The notes under the pieces are model-generated. The model was not told the DNA's origin, did no database searches, and was given only the letters and a program-made list of their open reading frames with translations. A stretch of DNA of 43,825 nt, from contig NZ_CANMEH010000019.1 of assembly GCF_947496875.1 (NCBI RefSeq), forward strand, positions 1 through 43,825, given 5' to 3'. Below, piece by piece: positions 1 to 7,900 of this stretch; position 1 is the first letter of the stretch; every line of letters starts with the position of its first letter. Both the position numbers and the translations under genes were made by a program. The DNA is from an uncultured Paracoccus sp. GTDB taxonomy: Bacteria > Pseudomonadota > Alphaproteobacteria > Rhodobacterales > Rhodobacteraceae.

Positions 1-70
1 ATCCGTCCGCCTTCACCCGAGCCTTCACGTTGTAGTCGATCACACGCTTGACCGGCACGAGAACCTTCAT
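1..70 (-). CDS. etfB: Electron transfer flavoprotein subunit beta, N-terminal fragment (runs off the window)
   Basis: Only the first 23 codons are present, reading [20 protein letters not shown], which is the characteristic EtfB N-terminus (the first strand and loop of the AMP/FAD-binding fold). The ATG at 68-70 is preceded on the minus strand by AAGGGGAG, a good ribosome binding site. It lies 64 bases downstream of the SDR gene in the same direction and is probably the last or a late gene of the alicyclic-acid operon. ETF accepts electrons from acyl-CoA dehydrogenases and passes them to ETF:quinone oxidoreductase, so it would be the natural acceptor for AliB. It could also be the general housekeeping ETF with the operon inserted next to it; the window cannot decide. 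Confidence 0.8.
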   Translation of the reverse strand, partial: MKVLVPVKRVIDYNVKARVKADG

Positions 71-134
71 CGGCCCACTCCCCTTGATTAAACGTCAGCA
101 GCCCCGCGGCCGCGATCTGAACACGGTCGTTCCC

Positions 135-911
135 TCAGAGATGAGGGCGGATGCCGCCCGAGACCGAGAGCATTTCGCCGGTCAGGAAGCGGGCATCGTC
201 CCGCAGGAAGAAGGCGACGGCTGCGGCGGTCTCGGCCGGCTCGGCCATGCGGTGGATCATCCCCTGGGCGACCAGCCGCTCGGCCTCCTCGGGCGGCATG
301 TTCTGGGTGACCGAGGTGCGGGTCAGGCCGGGGGCCACGCTGTTCACGGTCACCGCCGGCGCGAACTCGGCCGCGAGGCTCCGGGTCAGCGAGGCGACCG
401 CCGCCTTGCCGGCCGCGTAGTCGGACTGCCCCGCCTCACCGCCGAACACGATGCTGGCGACGTTGACGATCCGCCCCCAGCCCCGCTCGATCATCCCTGG
501 CGCGAAGGCCTGGATCAGGTGAAATCCCGGCATCAGGTTCAGGTCCATCGTGGCGCGCCACTGCTCCTCGGTCATTTCCAGAAACGGGGTGTAGAGCCGG
601 GGGGAGCGCAAGCCGCCCACCAGGTTGACCAGCACGTCGACGCGGCCCAGGCCGGCAAGCGCCTGGTCGGCGAAGGCCCGGGCCTCGTCGCCGCGGGTCA
701 CGTCACCCCTCAGGCTGGCAACCTTCACCGATGGCGCGGTTTCGGCCAGTGATGCGACCGTCGCGTCAAGCCGTCGCCCCGAGATGTCGGTGAGCGCGAG
801 GCCGGACACGCCGTCCGCGACCAGCCGGTCGATTACCGCGCGGCCCATCGGCCCGCCGGCGCCGGTCACGGCCGCGACGCGGTCGGCAAGGGGAAGGTCG
901 ATGTCGCTCAT
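135..911 (-). CDS. SDR-family NAD(P)-dependent oxidoreductase
   Basis: A 258-residue classical short-chain dehydrogenase/reductase. The Rossmann motif TGAGGPMG lies at residues 16-23, with a NLVGG variant of the NNAG motif at 96-100. The catalytic Ser153, Tyr165 and Lys169 (VASI...YAAGK) are all in place. Its start codon overlaps the aliA stop by four bases (ATGA), so the two genes are translationally coupled. It is clearly a paralogue of BadH in the same operon, not a copy: the glycine motif and substrate loop differ. Its substrate is unknown. It may act on a ring-hydroxylated or otherwise substituted acyl-CoA feeding the same pathway, or be a FabG-like 3-ketoacyl reductase working in the degradative direction. 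I would not give it a bad gene name. Confidence 0.85.
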   Translation of the reverse strand: MSDIDLPLADRVAAVTGAGGPMGRAVIDRLVADGVSGLALTDISGRRLDATVASLAETAPSVKVASLRGDVTRGDEARAFADQALAGLGRVDVLVNLVGGLRSPRLYTPFLEMTEEQWRATMDLNLMPGFHLIQAFAPGMIERGWGRIVNVASIVFGGEAGQSDYAAGKAAVASLTRSLAAEFAPAVTVNSVAPGLTRTSVTQNMPPEEAERLVAQGMIHRMAEPAETAAAVAFFLRDDARFLTGEMLSVSGGIRPHL

Positions 912-2560
912 GCCGAACCCGCCTCCTCGCGCAGCATGTTGCGCAAAGCGAATTTCTGCACCTTGCCCGAGGCCGTTGCGGGCAGGCTGTCGCGGATCTC
1001 GAGCCGCTCGGGCCAGTACTGGACGGCGAGCCTGTGCTCCTGAAGAAAGCGTTTCATCTCCTCTAGATCGAAACTCGCCCCCGGCTTCAGCGTGACGAAG
1101 GCACAGGCGCGCTCGCCCAGCCGTTCGTCGGGGTAGCCGACGATCGACACCCGGTTGATCGCGGGATGCTTGAACAGGATCGACTCCACCTCGATCACCG
1201 GGATGTTCTCGGCGCCGCGGATGATGATGTCCTTCGACCGGCCACAGATCCGGATATAGCCGCGGTCATCGACCCGGGCGATGTCGCCGCTGTCGAACCA
1301 GCCGTCCTCGTCCGTTGCATTCAGCTGCGGGCGCTTCAGATAGCCGCCGAAGTTCGAACAGCCGCGCACGTAGAGTTCGCCCTCCTGGCCTGGCTTGCAG
1401 ACGCTGCCGTCGTGATCGCGGATCTGCACCTCCATGCCAGGCAGGGGAAAGCCATCGGTGTTGATCGATCGCTCGTCCTCGTCGCGCGGGTCGACGACCG
1501 TGACCGCGCCGTTCTCGGTCATGCCCCAGGCCGAGACGACCTTGGTCCCCGGCATCACCTGCCGGGCCCGCTCGACCACGGCGCCCGGAATGGCGGTGCC
1601 GGCACACAGGAATATGCGCAGCGAGCTGCTGTCGAACTTGTGCTCGTCCACCGCGCTGGTCAGATCCATCAGGAACGGGGTGGATGCCATCGTGAAGGTG
1701 ATGCCGTCATCCTGGACCATCTGGCCCTTCAGCCGCTTGTCCCAGCTGTCGAACAGGATGAACCGCGCCTGAAGATAGACGGGCATCAGCAGGCCGTACA
1801 TGAACCCGGTCTGATGGGCCATCGGCGAGGCCATGGCGATCACGTCGTCCGAGGTCAGGCCCAGCCGTTCCGAAAAGGGGATCAGGTTCGAATACATGGT
1901 GTTCGACGTGTGCATCACGCCCTTGGGCTCTCCCGTCGTGCCGCTGGTATAGATCAGCTGATGCACATCGTCCGGACCTGGCCGGTTCGCGGTCACGATC
2001 CGCTGCAGATCCGGCTCGTTGTCGAGTTCGGGATCGGCAAGCAGCCTTTCGAAGCTGTTGTCGCCGCTGCCGCCTTCGACGACGATCTGGCGCAGGTCGG
2101 GCAGTTGCGCCCTCATCCCCTCGGCCATAGCCTCGTGGTCGAAGTTCCGGAATGTCTTGGGCACGATGAAGACCTTGGCCTCGCCGTGGCGCAGCATGAA
2201 GAGCAACTCGTGCTCGCGGAAGATCGGCATCAGCGGATTGAACACGGCCCCGATCCGCGCGCAGCCAAGATAGGTGGCGACGAACTGCCAGCTGTTCGGA
2301 AGCTGGCAGCTTACCACGTCGTCCCGTTCTAACCCGAGGCGGGTCAGGCCGACCGCCACACGATTGGCCATGCGGTCAAGCTCGGCCCAGGTGAAGTCAC
2401 GGCGAGCAGACGTGGCCACGGTGATGGAGCTGAGCGCAAGCTCGTCCGCCTTGGCGGCGAGGGCCGCCTCGAAATAGTCGTTGGCCGTATTGGTCCGCCA
2501 GTGGCCGGCGCTGGTCATCGCCGCGCGCCGCGGCTCGATCAGGATAGCATCGAATTTCAT
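908..2560 (-). CDS. aliA: Cyclohexanecarboxylate-CoA ligase (AMP-forming acyl-CoA synthetase)
   Basis: A 550-residue ANL-superfamily adenylating enzyme that would convert a carboxylic acid, ATP and CoA to acyl-CoA, AMP and PPi. Visible motifs are the P-loop YTSGTTGEPKG at about 204-214, WGMTENG, the GWFDSGDIA hinge region, GRSKDIIIRGAENI, and the C-terminal lysine motif ATASGKVQK. The reading frame extends 24 codons further upstream, but the ATG at 2558-2560 is preceded by AGGAGGGGGG at proper distance, so I start there. It lies 43 bases after aliB and is coupled to the downstream SDR. The substrate assignment is by context: neighbours are AliB, BadI and BadH of the cyclohexanecarboxylate route. 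Alone, the sequence would support only a medium-chain or aromatic/alicyclic acid-CoA ligase. Confidence 0.8.
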   Translation of the reverse strand: MKFDAILIEPRRAAMTSAGHWRTNTANDYFEAALAAKADELALSSITVATSARRDFTWAELDRMANRVAVGLTRLGLERDDVVSCQLPNSWQFVATYLGCARIGAVFNPLMPIFREHELLFMLRHGEAKVFIVPKTFRNFDHEAMAEGMRAQLPDLRQIVVEGGSGDNSFERLLADPELDNEPDLQRIVTANRPGPDDVHQLIYTSGTTGEPKGVMHTSNTMYSNLIPFSERLGLTSDDVIAMASPMAHQTGFMYGLLMPVYLQARFILFDSWDKRLKGQMVQDDGITFTMASTPFLMDLTSAVDEHKFDSSSLRIFLCAGTAIPGAVVERARQVMPGTKVVSAWGMTENGAVTVVDPRDEDERSINTDGFPLPGMEVQIRDHDGSVCKPGQEGELYVRGCSNFGGYLKRPQLNATDEDGWFDSGDIARVDDRGYIRICGRSKDIIIRGAENIPVIEVESILFKHPAINRVSIVGYPDERLGERACAFVTLKPGASFDLEEMKRFLQEHRLAVQYWPERLEIRDSLPATASGKVQKFALRNMLREEAGSA

Positions 2561-2603
2561 TGGAGACCCCCCTCCTTGTGTTTCAGCCCAGTCGACATGC
2601 TTT

Positions 2604-3764
2604 TCAGCCGCTGACTGCGTCCCGTCCGGCACGTTCGCGGGCGATGATGTTCTTCATGATGTGAGCGGTGCCGTCGCCGATCTGCAGGCCCAGCACATCC
2701 TTCAGTCGCTGGGCGAACGGCAGGTCGTCGGCATAGCCGGCATGGCCGTGGATCAGCAGGCAGGCGTGGATCGCCTCATAGGCAAGCAGCGGCGGCCACC
2801 ATTTCGTCATCGCCGCCTCGGCGGTGTGCGGCAGGCCGCTGTCCTTCAGCCACAGCGCGTTCAGCGACAGCAACCGCGCAGCCGCAAGCCTGGTCTCGAA
2901 ATCGGCCAACTGGTGACTGACCCCCTGGAACGCGCCGAGCGGCTTGCCGAAGGCCTTTCGTTCGCCGATGTAGGTCCAGGTCTCGTCAAGCGATTGCTGC
3001 GCCGTGCCGACGCACTGCAGGCCGATCAACGAGCGCGAGAAGTCGAAGCCCTGCATCACCTGCGCAAAGCCGCGACCTTCCTCGCCCAGCAGGTTCTCGG
3101 CCGGCACGCGGACGTTGTCGAACCAGATCGAGCCGTGACCGATCGAGTTCTGGCCCATGTTGTTGAACTTGGAGGTGCTGATGCCGTCCAGGTCCATGGG
3201 CACGAGGATGGCGGTGACGCCGCGCGCCCGATCCTCCGGCCGCCCAGTGCGGGCAAAGACCACCGTTCCCGCCGCGATCTGGTTGGCCGAGATCGAGGTC
3301 TTCTCGCCGTTCAGGATGTAGTGGTCGCCGTCGCGTTCCATCCGCAGGCCAAGATTCGCGGCGTCGGATCCGCCCTTGGGTTCGGTCAGCGCGATGGCCA
3401 GCATGATCTCGCCCGCGGTCAGCTTTGTCAGCCACTCCCGAGCGATGTCAGGCCTGGCGAACTGGGCGAGGATTTGGCCGTTCAGCGAGGCGAGCAGCGG
3501 GACATAGCCAAAGGTGAAGTCGGCCCGCGCGACTTCCTCGACGATGGCTCCGGCGTAGAGCGTGCCCGCCCCCATGCCGCCGAACTCCTCTGGCAGTTCA
3601 GGCGCGATCAGGCCAAGGCTGCCCATCTCGCGGACCAGGGCCATGTCCATCCGGCCCTCGTTCTCGCGGGCCTGGTAGCCCGGCGCCAAGCGGTCCTGGG
3701 CGAACCGACGCGCCAGATCACGGATCTGGTCCAGTTCCTCGGTATCGAAGACGGTTCTCGACAT
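2604..3764 (-). CDS. aliB: Cyclohexanecarboxyl-CoA dehydrogenase (acyl-CoA dehydrogenase family)
   Basis: A 386-residue FAD acyl-CoA dehydrogenase predicted to make cyclohex-1-ene-1-carboxyl-CoA and hand electrons to ETF. The N-terminal helical domain (about 8-115), the beta domain with signature ALTEPKGGSDAANL, and the C-terminal helical domain are all present. In the usual position of the catalytic Glu (yEGT in most family members) the sequence reads IGDGT, with Asp364. This Glu-to-Asp change suggests a specialised subfamily instead of a straight-chain enzyme. The ATG at 3764 has AAAGGA upstream; the open frame runs much further 5' only as a shadow of badI. The gene sits 65 bases after badI and 43 bases before aliA, so the order badH-badI-aliB-aliA is read as one transcript. 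Confidence 0.82.
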   Translation of the reverse strand: MSRTVFDTEELDQIRDLARRFAQDRLAPGYQARENEGRMDMALVREMGSLGLIAPELPEEFGGMGAGTLYAGAIVEEVARADFTFGYVPLLASLNGQILAQFARPDIAREWLTKLTAGEIMLAIALTEPKGGSDAANLGLRMERDGDHYILNGEKTSISANQIAAGTVVFARTGRPEDRARGVTAILVPMDLDGISTSKFNNMGQNSIGHGSIWFDNVRVPAENLLGEEGRGFAQVMQGFDFSRSLIGLQCVGTAQQSLDETWTYIGERKAFGKPLGAFQGVSHQLADFETRLAAARLLSLNALWLKDSGLPHTAEAAMTKWWPPLLAYEAIHACLLIHGHAGYADDLPFAQRLKDVLGLQIGDGTAHIMKNIIARERAGRDAVSG

Positions 3765-3829
3765 CAGCAGTCCTTTCTTCACGCCGGTCGGTGCATGGGG
3801 CCGCATCTGGAACGCGGCCCCTGATGGCA

Positions 3830-4630
3830 TCAGCCCTTGCGGACGTAGTGCTTGCGGAAGTCGGGCTTGCGCTTTTCCTTGAAGGCGATGCCGCCTTCCT
3901 TGGACTCGTCGGTGTCGTAGTAGAGCGACAGCGCGTACATCCCCAGCCCGGCAATGCCGCGCTGATGTTCGGTGTCCACGTTGAACGACCGCTTGGCGAT
4001 GGCGATCGCCGTGGGCGATTTCTCCATGATCTCGGCGCACCACTTGTCCACCTCGGCGTCGAGATCGGCGTCGGGGACGACGGCGTTGACCAGCCCCATC
4101 TCGAGCGCCTCGCGCGCCTTGTAGCGGCGGCAGAGATACCAGATCTCGCGGGCCTTCTTCTCGCCCACGACGCGGGCGAGGAAGGCCGTGCCGAATCCCG
4201 GATCGACCGAACCGACCTTGGGTCCGACCTGGCCGAACTGCGCGTTTTCCCCGGCGAGGGTGAAGTCGCAGATCGTGCACAGCACGTTGCCACCGCCGAT
4301 GGCATAGCCACGGACCTTGGCGATCACCGGCTTGGGCACGTCGCGGATGACCGTGTGCAGGTCCTCCATCGGCAGCCCGATGGTGCCGCGACCGTCATAC
4401 TGGCCTTCATGCGCGGACTGGTCGCCGCCGGTGCAGAAGGCCTTTTCGCCCGCACCGGTCAGCACGATGACCCCCACCTCGCGGTCCCATCCGGCCCGGT
4501 TGAAGGCGTTGATCAACTCCTCGACGGTCTGGCCCCGAAAGGCGTTCATCTTGTCGGGACGATTGATGGTGATCGTGGCGACCCCGTTCTTCTTCTCGAA
4601 CAGGATGTCTTCGTAGGTCATGTCGGTCAT
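3830..4630 (-). CDS. badI: 2-ketocyclohexane-1-carboxyl-CoA hydrolase (ring cleavage)
   Basis: A 266-residue crotonase-fold protein of the MenB/BadI branch. BadI hydrolytically opens the ring of 2-ketocyclohexanecarboxyl-CoA to give pimeloyl-CoA. The oxyanion-hole segments are visible: GEKAFCTGGDQSAH near 60-75 and the YAIGGGNVL stretch near 110-118. The GSVDPGFGTAFLARVVGEKKAREIWY type of sequence, near 140-165, is also typical of MenB/BadI enzymes. GGGAGA lies 7 bases upstream of the ATG at 4630; a second in-frame ATG at 4621 is possible and would remove three residues. It begins 13 bases after the badH stop. A naphthoyl-CoA synthase (MenB) role is unlikely because no other menaquinone gene is near and badH and aliA/B surround it. 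Confidence 0.85.
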   Translation of the reverse strand: MTDMTYEDILFEKKNGVATITINRPDKMNAFRGQTVEELINAFNRAGWDREVGVIVLTGAGEKAFCTGGDQSAHEGQYDGRGTIGLPMEDLHTVIRDVPKPVIAKVRGYAIGGGNVLCTICDFTLAGENAQFGQVGPKVGSVDPGFGTAFLARVVGEKKAREIWYLCRRYKAREALEMGLVNAVVPDADLDAEVDKWCAEIMEKSPTAIAIAKRSFNVDTEHQRGIAGLGMYALSLYYDTDESKEGGIAFKEKRKPDFRKHYVRKG

Positions 4631-4643
4631 GTGTATGTCTCCC

Positions 4644-5411
4644 TCAACCGTGCATGGTCAGGCCGCCGGACACCGAGATCACCTGTCCGGTGATGAAGGC
4701 GGCGTCGTCGGAGGCAAAGAACAGGATGGCGCCCGGCAGCTCCTCGGGCTTGCCGAGCCGACCCAGCGGCACGGCCTTGGTGAAGGCCTCGCGCAGCCTG
4801 TCCTTGTTGCCGGAGGCTTCCATGAAGCTGTCCAGCATCGGCGTGTCGGTGACGCCCGGACAGACGCAGTTGAACGTGATACCCTGCCGGGCGTGCTCGC
4901 GCGCCAAGGTCTTGGAAAAGGCGATCACGCCCGCCTTGCACGCGGCATAGACCGACTCGCCGGACGAACCGACGCGTGCCGCATCCGACGCCACGCTGAC
5001 CACGCGGCCGGACTTGCGCTCGGCCATCCTGGACAGGATCGGATAGGTGATGTTCAGCACCGACTTCAAATTGATGTCGATGAGCTTGGACCAGTAGTCC
5101 GGCTCGGACTTCAGGAACGGCACGAACAGGTCCCAGCCGGCATTGTTGACCAGCACGTCGATCGGGCCGACTTCGTTCTCGACCTTTTCCACGGCCTCGC
5201 GCACCGCGTCGAGGTCGGTGAGGTCGACCACCATCGGCGAGGCCTTGCCGCCCGCCGCCACGATGCGGTCGACGACCGCCTGGGCCGCCTCCGGCTTGAT
5301 GTCGGCGACCACGACATGGGCGCCTTCGGCACCGAAGCGTTCGCAGGTGGCAGAGCCGATGCCCCCACCACCGCCGGTCACGACCACGATCTTATCGCTG
5401 AGTCCGCGCAT
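4644..5411 (-). CDS. badH: 2-hydroxycyclohexanecarboxyl-CoA dehydrogenase (SDR)
   Basis: A 255-residue classical SDR that would oxidise 2-hydroxycyclohexanecarboxyl-CoA to the 2-keto compound with NAD. Residues seen are the TGGGGGIG nucleotide motif at 12-19, NNAG at 89-92, Ser142, Tyr155 and Lys159 (YAACK). I use the ATG at 5411 because GAGG precedes it by 7 bases; the in-frame ATG at 5423 is too close to its AAGG. The length of 255 matches BadH as I recall it. It is the promoter-proximal gene of the operon, facing the divergent badR across the control region. The direct pairing with badI argues against a generic FabG. Confidence 0.82.
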   Translation of the reverse strand: MRGLSDKIVVVTGGGGGIGSATCERFGAEGAHVVVADIKPEAAQAVVDRIVAAGGKASPMVVDLTDLDAVREAVEKVENEVGPIDVLVNNAGWDLFVPFLKSEPDYWSKLIDINLKSVLNITYPILSRMAERKSGRVVSVASDAARVGSSGESVYAACKAGVIAFSKTLAREHARQGITFNCVCPGVTDTPMLDSFMEASGNKDRLREAFTKAVPLGRLGKPEELPGAILFFASDDAAFITGQVISVSGGLTMHG

Positions 5412-5602
5412 GTTAATCCTCATCCTTGCTGGCTGCGCACCACATGTCCGCCATCATTCATCCCGGCTGGGCCGCAATTCAGGCTTGGTCCGGTGCGTGA
5501 TTCTCCCTATCGACAGTGTGCGCCTTGCTGCTAATTAGGTCAACATGTTTACGGATTATTTTGGGCACGCTCCCTGCACGCCCGGATTCGGAGGATAGAC
5601 CC
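5412..5602. promoter_or_regulatory. Divergent badH / badR control region
   Basis: This 191-base stretch is markedly more AT-rich around 5530-5570 than its surroundings, as expected of a promoter. On the minus strand TTGACC (5538-5543) resembles a -35 box for badH, but the -10 at the proper distance is weak (CACACT). If badR began at the GTG at 5516 instead of 5603, part of this region would be coding. Confidence 0.5.
5539..5552. promoter_or_regulatory. Candidate BadR operator (near-palindrome)
   Basis: The 14 bases GTCAACATGTTTAC form an inverted repeat with a perfect AACATGTT core and one mismatched pair. It overlaps the -35-like TTGACC of badH, so a bound MarR dimer could block transcription. 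MarR regulators commonly bind short palindromes of this kind next to their own gene, and BadR of Rhodopseudomonas palustris is known to repress the alicyclic genes. The assignment to this site is inference. Confidence 0.4.
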
Positions 5603-6133
5603 ATTACCGCCCCCACGCCCCTGACTCAGAACCGGCCGACGGACGACACCGCCGCCGCCGACCTGCGCAACCGTTTGTTCTTTCGCCTCTATCAGACCGC
5701 CAACCTGCTCAACAAAACCGGCACCCGCGCCCTGGAACAGCATGGTGTCACCACCCAGCAATGGGCGATCCTTGGGGCGCTGGCCGACCGCCGCAGCAGC
5801 GGCGGCATCTCGGTCGGCGACCTCACCCAGTTGCTGATGGTAAGCCGTCAGAACCTCACCGGCGTGCTGGCGAGGCTGGAGGCCCGGGGCCTGATCCAGC
5901 GAATGGTCGACGAGCAGGACAAGCGCTCGCGCGTGATCGGCCTGACCGACAAGGGACGGCAGACATGGGCCGACATGCAGCCGCAGATCGCCGATTTCTA
6001 CAGCGCGTCGCTGTCGGGATTTTCCAGCGCCGATATCAGCGCGGCGATGCACTATCTCGAGGACCTGCGACGCAACTTCATCGAGGTCGAGCGCGCCCAG
6101 GGCGAAAGCACCGACAGGTCCGCGGAGGCCTGA
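5603..6133 (+). CDS. badR: MarR-family regulator of the alicyclic-acid genes
   Basis: A winged-helix MarR protein of about 176 residues. Seen are the dimerisation helix LFFRLYQTANLLNKTGTRAL, the recognition region LLMVSRQNLTGVLARLEARG, and the wing DEQDKRSRVIGLTDKGR. It is divergent from badH, the usual place for the ligand-responsive repressor of this operon. The start is odd. The only good Shine-Dalgarno (GGAGGA, 5590-5595) lies 8 bases before an in-frame ATT at 5603, and there is no ATG in the N-terminal part. A GTG at 5516 would add 29 residues that look non-coding (CALLLIRSTCLRIIL) and would put the operator inside the gene. I prefer the ATT start, as a rare initiation codon or a base error. 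The regulator family is secure; the name rests on context. Confidence 0.75.
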   Translation: MTAPTPLTQNRPTDDTAAADLRNRLFFRLYQTANLLNKTGTRALEQHGVTTQQWAILGALADRRSSGGISVGDLTQLLMVSRQNLTGVLARLEARGLIQRMVDEQDKRSRVIGLTDKGRQTWADMQPQIADFYSASLSGFSSADISAAMHYLEDLRRNFIEVERAQGESTDRSAEA

Positions 6134-6176
6134 CCGGCTGGGTGTCGTTCACCGCCGGTTGTCGGTTACCCAACGG

Positions 6177-6470
6177 AATGGCCTCTCCATCGGGACATGG
6201 ACGAAGATCGGCGCGGACAACACCGACACCAACGATCAGGGCACGTTCGACGCCGCGAACAACCACTTCGAGGCGCCGGCCCACGGCACCTACCTCTGGG
6301 GCGCGACGATGCTCTCACAAGCTCAATGCCAGCACAACGACGCGCACGAGAGGGCGGGTCGTGCGCTGCCGTCTGCTCGCGCAGCGCTGGCGGACAGCCG
6401 CACTATAAGGGGAGCAAAGCGGCTCGTGTGGCGATGTCGGGTGCTGCGGGTATGGAGGGCGGCACATAAC
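6177..6470 (+). pseudogene. Frameshifted C1q-like prophage tail fragment (copy 1)
   Basis: Residues GTWTKIGADNTDTNDQGTFDAANN then HFEAPAHGTYLWGATML resemble the C1q-like beta-sandwich found at the end of many phage tail proteins (pattern F-D-A-x-N-x-F-x-A-P-x-x-G-x-Y). The frame breaks near 6311: the homologous KLNAST continues in another frame, then ALADSRTIRG and AARVAMSG in further frames. There is no start or ribosome binding site. It is therefore a decayed remnant. A second copy of the same domain lies at 7992-8207, on the other side of the IS110 element. Confidence 0.6.
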
Positions 6471-6477
6471 GTCCTCG

Positions 6478-6560
6478 TTGAGATCCAGTCCGCCATCCCT
6501 GCATCTCGATACGCTCCGCTGGATGTTCATTGCCGTGGCGCTCGCAGGCATCCAGGCATG
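6478..6560 (+). pseudogene. Scrap of a prophage membrane-anchored protein (possible)
   Basis: One frame reads SLHLDTLRWMFIAVALAGI, an amphipathic lead followed by a transmembrane helix. This resembles the C-terminal anchor of Rhodobacterales prophage lysozyme or holin-like proteins, as I recall them. The similarity ends around 6555, which may mark the left end of the IS110 element. It is too short for a firm call. Confidence 0.3.
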
Positions 6561-6701
6561 GGCGGCGGACGGAATGGCATTGCTGCCGCAACCTTCGCCA
6601 TCGCTGGGATGCTCAGATGGGGTGGTTGCCGCCCTCCCCAGACGGCATCGCAATGTGCCAGGGTGGTGTTGTGACAGCCACGAAGTGGAAAGGGCGGCAA
6701 G

Positions 6702-7730
6702 ATGAAGGATACGATGATCGGGGTGGACCTGGCAAAGCGCGTCTTCCAGGTCCACGGCGCCACGATGCGCGGCGAGGTGCAGTTCCGCCGCAAGCTGACG
6801 CGCGAACAGTTCCGGGCGTTCATGGCGGCGCAGGCCCCGGCTGTCGTGGTCTTCGAGGCCTGCCCGAGCGGGAGCTACTGGGCGCGGGAGATGGCGGCTC
6901 TCGGCCACGAAGTGCGGCTCGTCGCGCCGCAGTATGTCCGACCGTTTGTCAAGCGGCAGAAGAACGACGCTGCCGACGCCGAGGCGATCGTCGTCGCGGC
7001 GCAGCGGCCGGAGATGCGGTTCGTCGCGCCGAAGACGGCGGACCAGCAGGCGCGGGCCGTGCTGTTCCGCTGCCGCGAGCGCTTGGTTCATCAGCGCACG
7101 GAGCTAGTGAACGCGTTGCGCGCGACGCTCTACGAGTATGGTCATACGGTTCCGCAAGGTATCGCTCACATCAGGAGGATCGTGGCCATCCTCGACGCCT
7201 CGGATGCGGACCTGCCGGAGCTGGTGCGGGATGAGTGCCGGGATCTGCTCGCGCAGATCGACGAGAAGACCGCCCGCATCGACGAGCGGACCCGCAGGAT
7301 CAGGACGCTGTCGGCCGGGACCGACACCGCGCGCCGGCTGCAGACCATGCCGGGCATCGGCCCGCTGACCGCACTGGCGGTCGAGGCCTTCGCGCCGGAG
7401 ATGACGCAGTTCCACCGCGGACGCGACTTCGCGTCATGGCTCGGCCTTGTGCCGCGCCAGCATTCCTCCGGAGGCAAGGAGCGGCTCGGCCGAGTCTCGA
7501 AGGCGGGCCAGGCCGATATTCGGCGACTGCTGATCATCGGCGCGATGGCGCGCCTGACGCCTTTGGGGCGCCGATCGATTCCGGAGGGCTCCTGGCTTGC
7601 CAGGATGCTGGCGAGGAAGCCGAGGATGCTGGTCGCGAACGCGCTGGCCAACAAGATGGCGCGCGCGATCTGGGCCATGATGACCAAGAAAGAGGATTAT
7701 CGCGATCCGGCGCGGGCCGCGGCTGCATGA
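6702..7730 (+). CDS. IS110-family transposase (DEDD recombinase)
   Basis: A complete 342-residue transposase. The N-terminal RuvC-like DEDD domain shows Asp9 (GVDLAK), Glu52 (FEACPSG), Asp89 and Asp92 (KNDAADAEA). The C-terminal Transposase_20 domain contains MPGIGPLTALAVEAF at about 216-230 and the serine nucleophile region PRQHSSGGKERLG (Ser255/256). Length and both domains are normal for the family, so the element may still be active. IS110 enzymes are guided by a bridge RNA encoded in a non-coding flank of the element. The start ATG at 6702 follows GGGCGGCAAG. Confidence 0.92.
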   Translation: MKDTMIGVDLAKRVFQVHGATMRGEVQFRRKLTREQFRAFMAAQAPAVVVFEACPSGSYWAREMAALGHEVRLVAPQYVRPFVKRQKNDAADAEAIVVAAQRPEMRFVAPKTADQQARAVLFRCRERLVHQRTELVNALRATLYEYGHTVPQGIAHIRRIVAILDASDADLPELVRDECRDLLAQIDEKTARIDERTRRIRTLSAGTDTARRLQTMPGIGPLTALAVEAFAPEMTQFHRGRDFASWLGLVPRQHSSGGKERLGRVSKAGQADIRRLLIIGAMARLTPLGRRSIPEGSWLARMLARKPRMLVANALANKMARAIWAMMTKKEDYRDPARAAAA

Positions 7731-7739
7731 CCGAAAGGC

Positions 7740-7900
7740 GAGGCAGCGCAGCCCCGCACCGGTGAAGGGGGTGTGAGAAGGCAACGACCCGTATGGGCGC
7801 AAGGATCGAAAGATCCGGACCGGGAAAACCAGCGTAGTCGCTCGAGCTTCGAAGCTCGTTGCTGAGATTTGGACCCGATCCGCGGATCACCATGCCGGCC
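7740..7900 (+). ncRNA. Candidate structured (bridge-type) RNA in the IS110 right flank
   Basis: Three strong hairpins occur within 90 bases downstream of the transposase. At 7803-7816 a 5-bp stem is closed by a GAAA (GNRA) tetraloop. At 7843-7858 there is a perfect 16-bp palindrome, and at 7877-7888 a perfect 12-bp palindrome. The order and spacing look like a folded RNA and unlike coding sequence. In the IS1111 subgroup the bridge RNA is known to come from the right flank, which is why I propose this. Guide loops matching target and donor were not worked out, and the limits are approximate. Confidence 0.4.

Noticed and set aside
6134..6200. Second attachment site matching the tRNA-Ser 3' end
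   Set aside because: No similarity to the T arm or acceptor sequence was found there.
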